Part shown: in pieces, positions 32,853 through 40,806 of the stretch
How the letters are laid out: every line of letters starts with the position of its first letter
Numbering within the stretch: position 1 is the stretch's first letter
NCBI GenBank assembly: GCA_903955385.1
Contig: CAJBNH010000183.1
Span: 1 to 64,000 of the forward strand
DNA: 64,000 nt
DNA from: an uncultured Myxococcales bacterium
Lineage (GTDB): Bacteria; Myxococcota_A; UBA9042
Reading direction: 5' to 3'
The notes under the pieces: model-generated
Told to the model about the DNA's origin: nothing
The model's database searches: none
Seen by the model: the letters and a program-made list of their open reading frames with translations, nothing else
Translations under genes and position numbers: made by a program

Positions 32853-34781
32853 ATGCCAGGTCGCGAGACCCGCGTGTTGCTTCAGTTCGCGGTCGTCGTG
32901 TGCGCCGTTGCGTTGGTTCGGTTGCCGAGCGCAAGGGCCGCTGCTACCGAGATCGACGAGCACGTCGTCTATGAGTTCTTCGATGCGGTGAAGGACGGCG
33001 ACGTCGCCACGGCAAAGCCGCTGCTCGCCAAGTATCGCAAGCTCGTGCAGCTCAAGACGGATTTTGACCAGACCGCAACGCACGTCGCTGCCAGTGCCGG
33101 CAACGCAGAGATGATGAAGCTGCTGCTGTCCAAGGGAGCGGACCCCAACGCGCTGGACGAGTACGGCAAGCCGCCCATCCTGTATTCGGTCGCACAGGCG
33201 GACCTGGAGGTGTCGCGCGCGCTGCTGGCCAAGGGAGCCAAGCTGGTCGGTCCAGCGCGTACGGCTCTGGCGCTGGCGGTGCAGGTCGACTCGCCCCCGC
33301 TGATCGGTCTGCTGCTGGCCAAGGGCGCCGCGCCCAACCAGACCGACGACGAGGGGTGGACGCCGCTGCATCACGCCGCTTGGGACGGCAAGGCGCCGGC
33401 GGTGATGGCGCTGTTGCAGTCGCCGAAGATCGACACCAATGCCCAGGACTTGGGCGGGGTAACGCCGTTGATGCTTGCCGTGCAGGCCAGTCGGCGCGTG
33501 GGGGCAACCTTTCTGACACCCATCCGAGCCATGCTTGCCAAGGGTGCCCGACCAGAGCTGGCCGCCCAAACCGGGGTGACTGCGGCGCGCATCGTGCTGG
33601 CGATGCGGTTGCGCGACGTGGCGCCGCTGTTGGGGACCGCGATGGGCAAGTCGCCGCCGACCGATCCGCCGCCAGCCTTGGCCGCGCAGGAAGTCGCGAC
33701 GGGCGTTGCCCACGGCTGCCTGAGGCTCAGCGACTCGACCGCTGCGTGCTGGGGCGGCAACGCCTTTCGTCAGGCCGGGCCCTTCGAGGCCAACGTCCTC
33801 GACACGCCCGAGGCCGTGCCGGGTCTGGTCGGTGTGGCACAGGTCGTGACGGGCGGTTTCCACAGCTGTGCCCGTCTCGAGCACGGCCGCGTCGCCTGCT
33901 GGGGCAACAACGAGCAGGGGCAGCTGGGTACGGGCAAGCAGTCGCGTCACATCGCCATGCCGTTCCTGGTGCCGAATGTGACTGACGTGGTCGAGCTGGC
34001 CGCCGGTCGCGCCTTCACGTGCGCGCGCACGGCCGCGGGAGAAGTGAAGTGCTGGGGCGACAGCAGGGCCGGCCAGTGCGGCGTGCCTGAGACCGAAGCC
34101 GTGCTGGAGCCCCATCAGGTGCCCAGCGTGTTCAACGCGACGCTGCTGAGTGCCGGGACGTGGCACGCCTGTGCCGTGCTGGGCAGCGGCAAGACGGTGT
34201 GCTGGGGCGACAACAGCCGCGGACAGCTGGGCGAGCCGATGATCGAGTCGTCGGCGGCCCCAGTGACCGTTCCCGCCATCGGCGCCGCCAAGGAGCTGGC
34301 GTTGGGCGACCGCCACAGCTGCGTGCGCACCGACGACGACACGGTCCGCTGTTGGGGCGACAACACCATGGGCCAGGCCGGCTCAGGGAGGCCAGTTCCG
34401 CGCTCAGACCGCATGGCAGGCATCACCTCGGTCGTACCGGCGCCGACTCGAGTCGACGGCTTGGGCAAGGTCGAGGGGTTGTCGGCCGGCGGCGGACATA
34501 CTTGCGCCCTGAAAGCAGGGGCCGTCTGGTGTTGGGGAGGCTACGGCGGCAACGACGCCCGTGCCCCGCAGTCGTCGCCGTGGGTCCAGCACCCTGCCAA
34601 CGCCAAGGCCATCCGTGTCGGCGGCGTGTTTGCCTGCGCGCTTACGACGACCGACGCGCAGCCTCTGTGCTGGGGTGCCGAGGGTTCGCTGGGCCTTGGC
34701 TTGCAGGGAGAGCGGATTCAGTACGAGCCGACGCCGATGAAGGTGTGGTTCGTGCGGCCCGAGCCCGTTCCCGACCCGTAG
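32853..34781 (+). CDS. Exported ankyrin-RCC1 repeat protein
   Basis: A 642-residue protein with a signal peptide (about 1-30). The N-terminal half has ankyrin repeats (about 40-260; TATHVAASAGNAEMMKLLLS, GWTPLHHAAWDGKAPAVMAL, GVTPLMLAVQAS). The C-terminal half has seven or so RCC1-like blades with the regular unit A/V-C-W-G-x-N-x-x-G-Q-L/C-G (for example VACWGNNEQGQLGTG and VCWGDNSRGQLG). Each blade holds a pair of cysteines (CAR/CWG), which suits an oxidising compartment. Both halves are protein-interaction folds; the partner is unknown. GGGGAGGG precedes the ATG. Its stop abuts the convergent gene directly. Confidence 0.88.
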   Translation: MPGRETRVLLQFAVVVCAVALVRLPSARAAATEIDEHVVYEFFDAVKDGDVATAKPLLAKYRKLVQLKTDFDQTATHVAASAGNAEMMKLLLSKGADPNALDEYGKPPILYSVAQADLEVSRALLAKGAKLVGPARTALALAVQVDSPPLIGLLLAKGAAPNQTDDEGWTPLHHAAWDGKAPAVMALLQSPKIDTNAQDLGGVTPLMLAVQASRRVGATFLTPIRAMLAKGARPELAAQTGVTAARIVLAMRLRDVAPLLGTAMGKSPPTDPPPALAAQEVATGVAHGCLRLSDSTAACWGGNAFRQAGPFEANVLDTPEAVPGLVGVAQVVTGGFHSCARLEHGRVACWGNNEQGQLGTGKQSRHIAMPFLVPNVTDVVELAAGRAFTCARTAAGEVKCWGDSRAGQCGVPETEAVLEPHQVPSVFNATLLSAGTWHACAVLGSGKTVCWGDNSRGQLGEPMIESSAAPVTVPAIGAAKELALGDRHSCVRTDDDTVRCWGDNTMGQAGSGRPVPRSDRMAGITSVVPAPTRVDGLGKVEGLSAGGGHTCALKAGAVWCWGGYGGNDARAPQSSPWVQHPANAKAIRVGGVFACALTTTDAQPLCWGAEGSLGLGLQGERIQYEPTPMKVWFVRPEPVPDP

Positions 34782-36209
34782 CTATTGCACGCCCACGTAC
34801 CAGGCATACATCGCGACGGCGGCCGCGACGGCGGCGTTCAGCGACTCGCTGCCCGCTTCCATGGGGATGGCGACGGCTTCGCCCCGCAGCTCTGGCGGCA
34901 GGCCTGCGCCCTCCAGACCCGGCAGCAGCAGGAAGTCGTCCGGGAAAGCGAACTGCTTGAGCGGACTTCCCTCTGCCGACAAGAGCACCCGCTGCCCCTC
35001 TGTGGCGGCAGCGACCTCGGCCAGCGAGCCCGCCTTCCACAAGCGCAGCCGAAACGCGGCGGTTCCCCCCGCACGCAGCGCTTTGGGGTGGAAGGGCGAG
35101 GCGGCCTCCTTCAGCAGCACGACCTCGCGCACGCCGAAGGCCGCGGCGGAACGCAGCACTGCGCCTACGTTCTCGGGGTCCTGGAACGGCACAGCCAACG
35201 TGCAGCCTTCCAGCGTTCCCGGCCACGCCTGCGGCTCGTCGACCTGCAGCACCAGCAGCGGCGCCGAGGTGCCGAACACGTCCAGCTCGCGAAACAGACC
35301 GGGGGCCAGGACGGCGACGGGCAGGTCGGGCGGGGCCTCCTCAGGCACCATCTCGAGTCCTCGCGGCACCAGCAGTTCATGGCAACGCTGTGGAAAGTCG
35401 CGCAGCGCCTCGGGAACCGTCTTCTGCCCCGACAGCAGCGCCAGACCCGACTTGCGCACGCCACGGCCGGTCAGCAGCCCCTTCCACGTCTTGAACGACT
35501 CGTTGGCCTCGCTGTCGATGGGGCGGGTCCGCCGTCGCACGAGTTCGCTCAAGTCCTCCAGCCGGCGAAACGTGACCAGCCGTCGCTCATGGGTCGAAAA
35601 CGGCAGTGCATACGCGATGTCGTCCTCCAGACGCCAGGAGCGGCCAAAGTCGCGCGCGGCCTCGGCGATCTCGTCGTCGCAGTGCGGCCCCTTCATGAAG
35701 ATCGCCAGGCCACCGGGCGGGACGAACGCGCGAACCCGGGCCAGCGTCACCGGAATCTTCTCGAGCGCGCGCGTAATTACGCCCTGCACCGGGTGTGGAA
35801 ACGACGAGAACGTCTTGCCGCAGAACGTCTGAATGCCCCTCAGTCCCGCGGCGGTGATGGCCTCGTCCATGAAGTCGACGCGGCGGGCGCGCCCCTCGGA
35901 CAGCACGACCTGGACCTGCGGCGCGGCGATCTTCAGCGGAATGCCGGGAAAACCCGCGCCCGATCCAATGTCGAGCAGCGGCGACGGCAGCTTGGCCCCC
36001 AGCTTGCGCGCGACAAGGATGCAGTCGACGTAGTGCAGGGTGACCATGGACGCAAACGACCGCAGCCGGGTCAGATCTCCGTCGGCGTTTCGGTCGCGCA
36101 GCAGCTGGTGATACGTCCAGAGCTGCCGAAGCGCGTCGGGCTCGAGACCGGCACCGCTGGCCTCGAGCATCTGTCCGAAGCCCTCGAAGGTAGGCGAGAA
36201 TCGCGTCAT
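34782..36209 (-). CDS. RsmG-like methyltransferase fused to SpoU/TrmH methyltransferase
   Basis: A 475-residue fusion. Residues 1-215 match RsmG, the 16S rRNA guanine-527 N7-methyltransferase: the SAM motif LLDIGSGAGFPGIPL (78-92), RARRVDFMDEA and VITRALEKIP. Residues about 220-475 form a SpoU (SPOUT) RNA ribose methyltransferase: motif 1 ENVGAVLRSAAAFG (346-359), motif 2 LLLPGLEGAGLPPEL and motif 3 AIPMEAGSESLNAAVAAAV, with a substrate-binding N-terminal part. Both are usually separate proteins of about 210 and 250 residues. The ATG overlaps the terC-family stop as ATGA, so translation is coupled. rRNA targets are inferred. Confidence 0.9.
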   Translation of the reverse strand: MTRFSPTFEGFGQMLEASGAGLEPDALRQLWTYHQLLRDRNADGDLTRLRSFASMVTLHYVDCILVARKLGAKLPSPLLDIGSGAGFPGIPLKIAAPQVQVVLSEGRARRVDFMDEAITAAGLRGIQTFCGKTFSSFPHPVQGVITRALEKIPVTLARVRAFVPPGGLAIFMKGPHCDDEIAEAARDFGRSWRLEDDIAYALPFSTHERRLVTFRRLEDLSELVRRRTRPIDSEANESFKTWKGLLTGRGVRKSGLALLSGQKTVPEALRDFPQRCHELLVPRGLEMVPEEAPPDLPVAVLAPGLFRELDVFGTSAPLLVLQVDEPQAWPGTLEGCTLAVPFQDPENVGAVLRSAAAFGVREVVLLKEAASPFHPKALRAGGTAAFRLRLWKAGSLAEVAAATEGQRVLLSAEGSPLKQFAFPDDFLLLPGLEGAGLPPELRGEAVAIPMEAGSESLNAAVAAAVAMYAWYVGVQ

Positions 36210-37189
36210 GGGGCAGGTTCCGCGGCAGGTGGCGTGGGGGGGCGGGTCAGGACGGAAGCGAGGATGCCGACGCCGAGGATCAGTCCGATCACGCCCAGCG
36301 AGACGGCCGGCGGGATGTGCACCCACTCTGTGATCAGCATCTTGACGCCGATGAAGGCGAGCAGCACGACCAGACTGGCCTTGAGGTAGCGGAACAGCAC
36401 GATGAGGCCGGCCAGCGCAAAGTACAGCGACCGCAGGCCCAGGATGGCGAACACGTTGGACGTGAAGACCAGAAAGGGATCGCTGGTGATGGCGAAGACG
36501 GCGGGTATCGAGTCCACGGCGAACACCACATCGGTCGTCTCGATCATCAACAGCACCAGCATCAAGGGCGTCATCGCGCGGCGGCCATCGGGCAGGCGAG
36601 TCAGGAACTTGTGCCCTTCAAAATCGGCGGTCACCGGGTAGAGCTTGCGGGCAAACCGCAGCACCTTGCTGTTCTGAATGTCGAAGTGGTCGTCCTTCTG
36701 GAACGCCATCTTCAGCGCCGTGATCAGCAGGATGCCGCCGAACACGTACATCATCCAGGCAAACCGGTTCAGCAGCACGGCGCCGGCACCGATCATCACG
36801 CCGCGCAAGACCAGGGCACCCAGGATGCCCCAGAACAGCACGCGGTGCTGGAACTGCCGCGGCACGCGAAAAGTGCCGATGATGAGGGCGATGACGAAGA
36901 TGTTATCGACGCTGAGCGAGTACTCCACGACGTAGCCGGTCAGGAACAGCATCGAGGCGTCCAGACCCGACAGGGTCTCACCCGTCTGCAGGCCGAAGCC
37001 ACCGATGTGATGCTCGTAGAGGAAGTAGATGACGACGTCGAACGCCAGCGACACCGTGATCCACAGCGCAGTCCAGCGAAGCGACTCGCGAAACCCGATG
37101 ACGTGGTCCTTGCGGTTGAAGACGCCGAGGTCCAGGGCCAGAAACCCCATGATGAGCAGGATGAACAGGGTCCAGATCAGGACTTGCAT
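36206..37189 (-). CDS. TerC family integral membrane protein
   Basis: A 327-residue protein with seven to nine membrane helices. TerC/Alx signatures are the acidic membrane motifs LDLGVFNRK, EYSLSVDNIFVIALI and MIETTDVVFAVDSIPAVFAI, which contain the conserved aspartates thought to bind divalent metal. Members are linked to manganese export, metal loading of exported enzymes and tellurite or alkaline stress. A very long open frame continues upstream of the ATG but is antisense to the gene at 37418. Start codon and first helix (LIWTLFILLIMGFLAL) support this ATG. It is coupled to the RsmG-SpoU fusion. Confidence 0.93.
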   Translation of the reverse strand: MQVLIWTLFILLIMGFLALDLGVFNRKDHVIGFRESLRWTALWITVSLAFDVVIYFLYEHHIGGFGLQTGETLSGLDASMLFLTGYVVEYSLSVDNIFVIALIIGTFRVPRQFQHRVLFWGILGALVLRGVMIGAGAVLLNRFAWMMYVFGGILLITALKMAFQKDDHFDIQNSKVLRFARKLYPVTADFEGHKFLTRLPDGRRAMTPLMLVLLMIETTDVVFAVDSIPAVFAITSDPFLVFTSNVFAILGLRSLYFALAGLIVLFRYLKASLVVLLAFIGVKMLITEWVHIPPAVSLGVIGLILGVGILASVLTRPPTPPAAEPAP

Positions 37190-37249
37190 GAGATGTTCCG
37201 GGTTCGGGGGGGCTCGCCTCTGGGGGTCCCGACGCTCGCGGGGATGCGG

Positions 37250-37278
37250 ATTGTGCCTGTGCCCCCCGCCCGCCACAA
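37250..37278 (-). promoter_or_regulatory. Candidate promoter of the TerC-family operon
   Basis: Minus strand: TTGTGG (37278-37273), 17 bp, CACAAT (37255-37250), about 60 nt upstream of the ATG. Confidence 0.5.
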
Positions 37279-37304
37279 CTGCCCCGGCGTTCGAACGCAA
37301 GCGG

Positions 37305-37316
37305 GAAAGCGCTTTC
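37305..37316. promoter_or_regulatory. Operator-like perfect palindrome
   Basis: GAAAGCGCTTTC is a 12-bp perfect palindrome with a central CG step, like the operators of LacI/GalR-family regulators (compare the cre-type TGAAAGCGCTTTCA). It lies between the two divergent promoters of the TerC-family operon and the NACHT-like lipoprotein gene. Confidence 0.4.
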
Positions 37317-37349
37317 GCCTGCGCCATGCCAGGCGTACCCCCGGGCGCG

Positions 37350-37378
37350 TTGCCAAGGCTGAGGTCCGCCGCCATACT
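37350..37378 (+). promoter_or_regulatory. Candidate promoter of the NACHT-like lipoprotein gene
   Basis: TTGCCA (37350-37355), 17 bp, CATACT (37373-37378). The ATG at 37418 has GAGGA upstream. Confidence 0.5.
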
Positions 37379-37417
37379 TCGCTTTCTCCCACCACGCCTT
37401 GCCTGCTGAGGAAGACC

Positions 37418-39091
37418 ATGACCTGCACCCGTCGACGCTCGCTGTTCGCCTTGACCCTTGCGGCCGCCGCTTGGACCTTTGCGGCGTGCGGCGCCCCTCC
37501 AGCCCCGGTCGCTCGTCCGCCCCTCGGTGAGCCCGGTGGTGTCTACGAGACCACGTGCACTGCTCTGCGTTCCGAGCACGCCCGCGAGCTGGCTGAGAAG
37601 CGCTATGTGCCGACCGGTCTTCTGATTCATGCCTGGCCGGGAGCCGCCGCCGCCCACTTGGGCATCGTGAAGTCCGAGCTCGATGTCGTTCCCGGTCTGC
37701 TGGAGCCCGCCCCCGCCGGTACGCAGCTGCGCATCGCCTTGGTGCTGGCCCGCGGAGGCGCAGGCAAGTCCAAGCTCGCGTGGTCGATCGCCGCGCAGGC
37801 GTGCGCCAAGGTTCCTGTGTTCCGCGTGGATCTGGCCACCGAGATCGCGCCCCGCGTCGAGTCCGAAGGCAAGGTCGCGCTGGCCTATCGCATCGCCCGC
37901 GAGGTCGGTCTGGCTACCCCCGAGACCGCCGAGGACGTGCTGAAGCGCGCGCTGGGCGACCGACCGTGGCTGGTGATCGCCGACTCGCTGGACGAGGTGC
38001 CGCTGCTGCAGCGTCAGGCCGTGGCCGCGCAGCTGGATGATCTGGTCACGCGCATCGCACCGAAGGCCCGCGTGGTCGTGTTCACTCGCCCGCCCGTCTT
38101 CACCAGCAACTACGGCCTGCAGAGCGTGGATGTGCGCGTCGAGATTCCGCAGATGTCGTGCGCCGAGAGTGACGATGCCATCGCGCACACGGTGGCCGAG
38201 GGTAAGGATCGCAAGGCTTTCGACGAATTCGTCAAGCGTTACAGGCTGGACCGGCAGGTCACGGCGTATGGCCGCTGCTACTATCCGCACCTTGCGACTT
38301 GGCGTGACATTCAGGTGGTCGACCGGCTGGTGCGCAACACCGTCGCCGTCCAAGGCGCCGAGATCGCCGGATTCACCGCGGGAAGGGCGCAGATCTACAC
38401 GTATTTCATGACCGCCCAGCTGGTCCGCGACATGCAGGGGGTCGAGGTGCTGCCTGCAGACGCTTTGGCCGCCGTGGACCGCATGGTCACCGCGCAGAAC
38501 CCCGAAAACGGCGAACGCAACCTGCCGTTTGCCCTGCACCAATGCGTTGCCGCGCTGCCCGGCATCGACACCGGCGTCGCGCAGGTCACCTGCGAGCGGC
38601 TGCTGCAGTCGTCGTTGTTCCGCGCAGGCCACGAGGTCGGCGTCTGGCACTTCGACAACCAGAGCTTGGGTGACCTGTTCCTGGCGCGCTGGGCGGCGAC
38701 GGCGCTGGACAACGGTGGCCGTGCCGACTGCACCCGCGTGACCAAGCTGGCGACCATGCTCGAGTCGAATGAGGTGGCGGGCTTTCTGGTCGGTCAGGCG
38801 AACGGGCAGCAGTGCCTGGGCATGATCGCCAAGGAACTGTGCCACCGCGGCGGGTTCGCGCAGCACGTCTACGAGCAGCTGGACCAAGGGCTGCCGACCG
38901 GCATGTCGCGCGCCATTCTCTTGCGCGATGCCATCGAACAGCTCGAAGGCCTGCCGAATGACCTCTGCACGACGCAGCTGCTCGAGCAGCTGGGCCAAGG
39001 TCTGCCGGAACCGCCGCCTCGCGAAGCGCCGCCCCCCGCGCCCGAGCCGCCCGCGAAGAAGAAGGTCAAGGGCAAGGCCAAGACCAAGTAG
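37418..39091 (+). CDS. Lipoprotein with NACHT-like P-loop NTPase domain
   Basis: A 557-residue protein with a lipoprotein-type signal (MTCTRRRSLF, hydrophobic core, FAAC with Cys24), then a STAND/NACHT-like NTPase. Walker A is LVLARGGAGKSKLAW (111-118), Walker B is WLVIADSLDEVP (about 184-195), and a sensor-like strand ends VVVFTRPPVF. A helical region follows (about 240-520), with a Pro/Lys-rich tail. Ten further cysteines are spread through the mature protein. NACHT proteins are normally cytoplasmic, so the export signal is odd: either the NTPase is inactive outside, or the signal is not processed. The start is supported by GAGGA. Function unknown. Confidence 0.82.
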   Translation: MTCTRRRSLFALTLAAAAWTFAACGAPPAPVARPPLGEPGGVYETTCTALRSEHARELAEKRYVPTGLLIHAWPGAAAAHLGIVKSELDVVPGLLEPAPAGTQLRIALVLARGGAGKSKLAWSIAAQACAKVPVFRVDLATEIAPRVESEGKVALAYRIAREVGLATPETAEDVLKRALGDRPWLVIADSLDEVPLLQRQAVAAQLDDLVTRIAPKARVVVFTRPPVFTSNYGLQSVDVRVEIPQMSCAESDDAIAHTVAEGKDRKAFDEFVKRYRLDRQVTAYGRCYYPHLATWRDIQVVDRLVRNTVAVQGAEIAGFTAGRAQIYTYFMTAQLVRDMQGVEVLPADALAAVDRMVTAQNPENGERNLPFALHQCVAALPGIDTGVAQVTCERLLQSSLFRAGHEVGVWHFDNQSLGDLFLARWAATALDNGGRADCTRVTKLATMLESNEVAGFLVGQANGQQCLGMIAKELCHRGGFAQHVYEQLDQGLPTGMSRAILLRDAIEQLEGLPNDLCTTQLLEQLGQGLPEPPPREAPPPAPEPPAKKKVKGKAKTK

Positions 39092-39109
39092 CTGAATCCA
39101 GGACCCAGC

Positions 39110-39535
39110 ATGGCCTCCTCCAACCTCGTTCTTCGCTTCGAGCTGCCCGCCTCGGCTGAGCGCGTGTTCGACCTGTTCACCCGCGGGGAGCAGCTGACCA
39201 CGTGGTTCTGCGACCAGGCCGACAGCGACGTCCAGCCCGGCGGTCGGCTGGTGGCCACCTGGCAGGATGAAGACGGCGAGACTTGGGTGCGCAGAGGCAC
39301 TTGGGTCGAGCTGGAGGCTCCCGGCTTTGCCCGCCTGGTCTGGGACGCAGAGGAAGGTTCCGCCGACGAGTGGCAGTTCGGCATCGCCGCGTGCGAGGGT
39401 GGCTGTCGCGTGACCGTCGTCAGCCCCGTGCTGCCCCACGCGAATCTGCCGAACGACGTGCGTCAGGACGCGGTGCGCCAAGGGTGGGAGCGCACGTTCG
39501 CCGCCCTGGACCAGCTGTTGCGGATCGAGGCCTAG
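39110..39535 (+). CDS. SRPBCC / AHSA1-like protein
   Basis: A 141-residue single-domain START-like protein with the pattern of the activator-of-Hsp90 / polyketide-cyclase family: SAERVFDLFTRGEQLTTWF, then PGGRLVATWQDEDGE and a C-terminal helix GWERTFAALDQLL. Such domains hold a hydrophobic ligand or a client; no partner is evident. AGGA lies upstream of the ATG. It follows the NACHT-like lipoprotein by 18 nt and is followed by the rhodanese-ThiF gene after 30 nt, so the three probably form one transcript. Confidence 0.85.
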   Translation: MASSNLVLRFELPASAERVFDLFTRGEQLTTWFCDQADSDVQPGGRLVATWQDEDGETWVRRGTWVELEAPGFARLVWDAEEGSADEWQFGIAACEGGCRVTVVSPVLPHANLPNDVRQDAVRQGWERTFAALDQLLRIEA

Positions 39536-39565
39536 CGCCCGACCGCGCGAGGTGTCCGACCGCCC

Positions 39566-40723
39566 ATGCCTCTGCCTCCCAACACCCCGGACCCGCAGCG
39601 TTCTCGCACGGCCGAGATCTCGCCCAGCGAGGTGCACGCCAAGCTGCGCGCGGCGGTTCCCTTCGTGCTGATCGACGTTCGTGAGCGACACGAATACGCA
39701 GAGGGTGTGCTGCCTTCCGCCCTGCTGACCGGTCGGGCGGCGCTGTCGCAGCGACTGGCAGAGGTCGCTCCGGCCGGCAACACCGACATCGTGCTGTACT
39801 GCGCGGCCGGCGTGCGCTCTCTCTACGCCGCGTTCGAGTTGTGGGAGCTTGGCTATACAAATGTAAAGTCCATGGCGGGTGGCTTTCAAGGCTGGCGGGC
39901 GCTGGGACTGCCTGTGGAAGGGGCGAGTGGGCTGTCGCAGGAGCAGACGACCCGCTATAGCCGCCACTTGCGAATGCCTGAGATCGGCGTGGCCGGGCAG
40001 CAGAAGTTGCTGGACGCCAAGGTCTTGGTGGTCGGTGCGGGCGGGCTGGGCAGCCCCGCCGCGCTTTACCTTGCGGCGGCGGGAATCGGGACGCTGGGCA
40101 TCGCCGACGACGACGTGGTGGACCTGTCGAACCTGCAACGACAGATCCTGCATCGCCAGGACCGCATCGGGCAGCCCAAGGTCGACAGCGCGGCGCAGAC
40201 GCTTGCGTCGGTCAATCCCGAAGTGAAGGTGGTGCGGCATCCACTGCGCGTGGACGCGGGCAATGCCTTGGATCTGCTGCGGGACTACGATGTCGTGATC
40301 GACGGCAGCGACAACTTCCCGACCCGCTACTTGGTCAACGACGCCTGCTTTGCGTTGGGCAAGCCCCACGTCCACGGCTCAGTCTTCCGGTTCGACGGGC
40401 AAGTGACCGTGTTTGCGCCGGGGCGGGGACCCTGCTACCGCTGCCTGTATGCCGCGCCGCCCCCGCCAGAAGCTGCGCCCTCCTGCGATGTGGCGGGCGT
40501 GTTGGGCGTGCTGCCGGGCATCATCGGCACCCTGCAGGCGCTGGAGGCGCTGAAGCTGGTGCTGGGCCTCGGCGAGCCTCTGGTCGGCCGGCTGCTGGCG
40601 TTCGACGCGCTGCAGATGCGGTTTCACGAGCTGACGGTGCGGGCCGACCCGGGCTGCCCGCTATGCGGAACCCACCCGACGATGCAGGGCTTGGGCGAGG
40701 TCGGGGCGTCCTGCCGCGTGTGA
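39566..40723 (+). CDS. Rhodanese-ThiF/MoeB-type sulfur-carrier adenylyltransferase
   Basis: A 385-residue fusion. A rhodanese domain (about 15-118; catalytic Cys79 in DIVLYCAAGVRS) precedes an E1-like ThiF/MoeB domain (about 125-375): GxGxxG motif VLVVGAGGLGSPAA, the arginine-finger region LSNLQRQILH, DGSDNFPTRYLVNDACF and zinc-binding pairs CYRC and CPLC. It adenylates the C-terminus of a ThiS/MoaD-like carrier and the rhodanese supplies sulfur. In MoeZ-type proteins the rhodanese is usually at the C-terminus, so the order here is reversed. The molybdenum cofactor gene mog is in the same window. Confidence 0.9.
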   Translation: MPLPPNTPDPQRSRTAEISPSEVHAKLRAAVPFVLIDVRERHEYAEGVLPSALLTGRAALSQRLAEVAPAGNTDIVLYCAAGVRSLYAAFELWELGYTNVKSMAGGFQGWRALGLPVEGASGLSQEQTTRYSRHLRMPEIGVAGQQKLLDAKVLVVGAGGLGSPAALYLAAAGIGTLGIADDDVVDLSNLQRQILHRQDRIGQPKVDSAAQTLASVNPEVKVVRHPLRVDAGNALDLLRDYDVVIDGSDNFPTRYLVNDACFALGKPHVHGSVFRFDGQVTVFAPGRGPCYRCLYAAPPPPEAAPSCDVAGVLGVLPGIIGTLQALEALKLVLGLGEPLVGRLLAFDALQMRFHELTVRADPGCPLCGTHPTMQGLGEVGASCRV

Positions 40724-40724
40724 C

Positions 40725-40769
40725 TGGACAAATCGCAATCCAGACTATAGAAATGGTGAGTATCTGGAT
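40725..40769 (+). promoter_or_regulatory. AT-rich promoter region with inverted repeat upstream of the DNA glycosylase
   Basis: TGGACA (40725-40730), 15 bp, TATAGA (40746-40751). The inverted repeat ATCCAGA (40738-40744) / TCTGGAT (40763-40769) brackets the -10. The stretch 40731-40800 has only 27 G or C in 70 bases. Confidence 0.45.
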
Positions 40770-40806
40770 ATGTAGATGTCAACTAAGCTGAACGAGTGTA
40801 AAGTAG

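Noticed and set aside
36206-40375. A 1389-codon open frame on the minus strand continuing far upstream of the TerC-family ATG
   Set aside because: The upstream part is antisense to the lipoprotein, SRPBCC and rhodanese-ThiF genes, has no family match and arises from high GC; only the TerC portion is supported.
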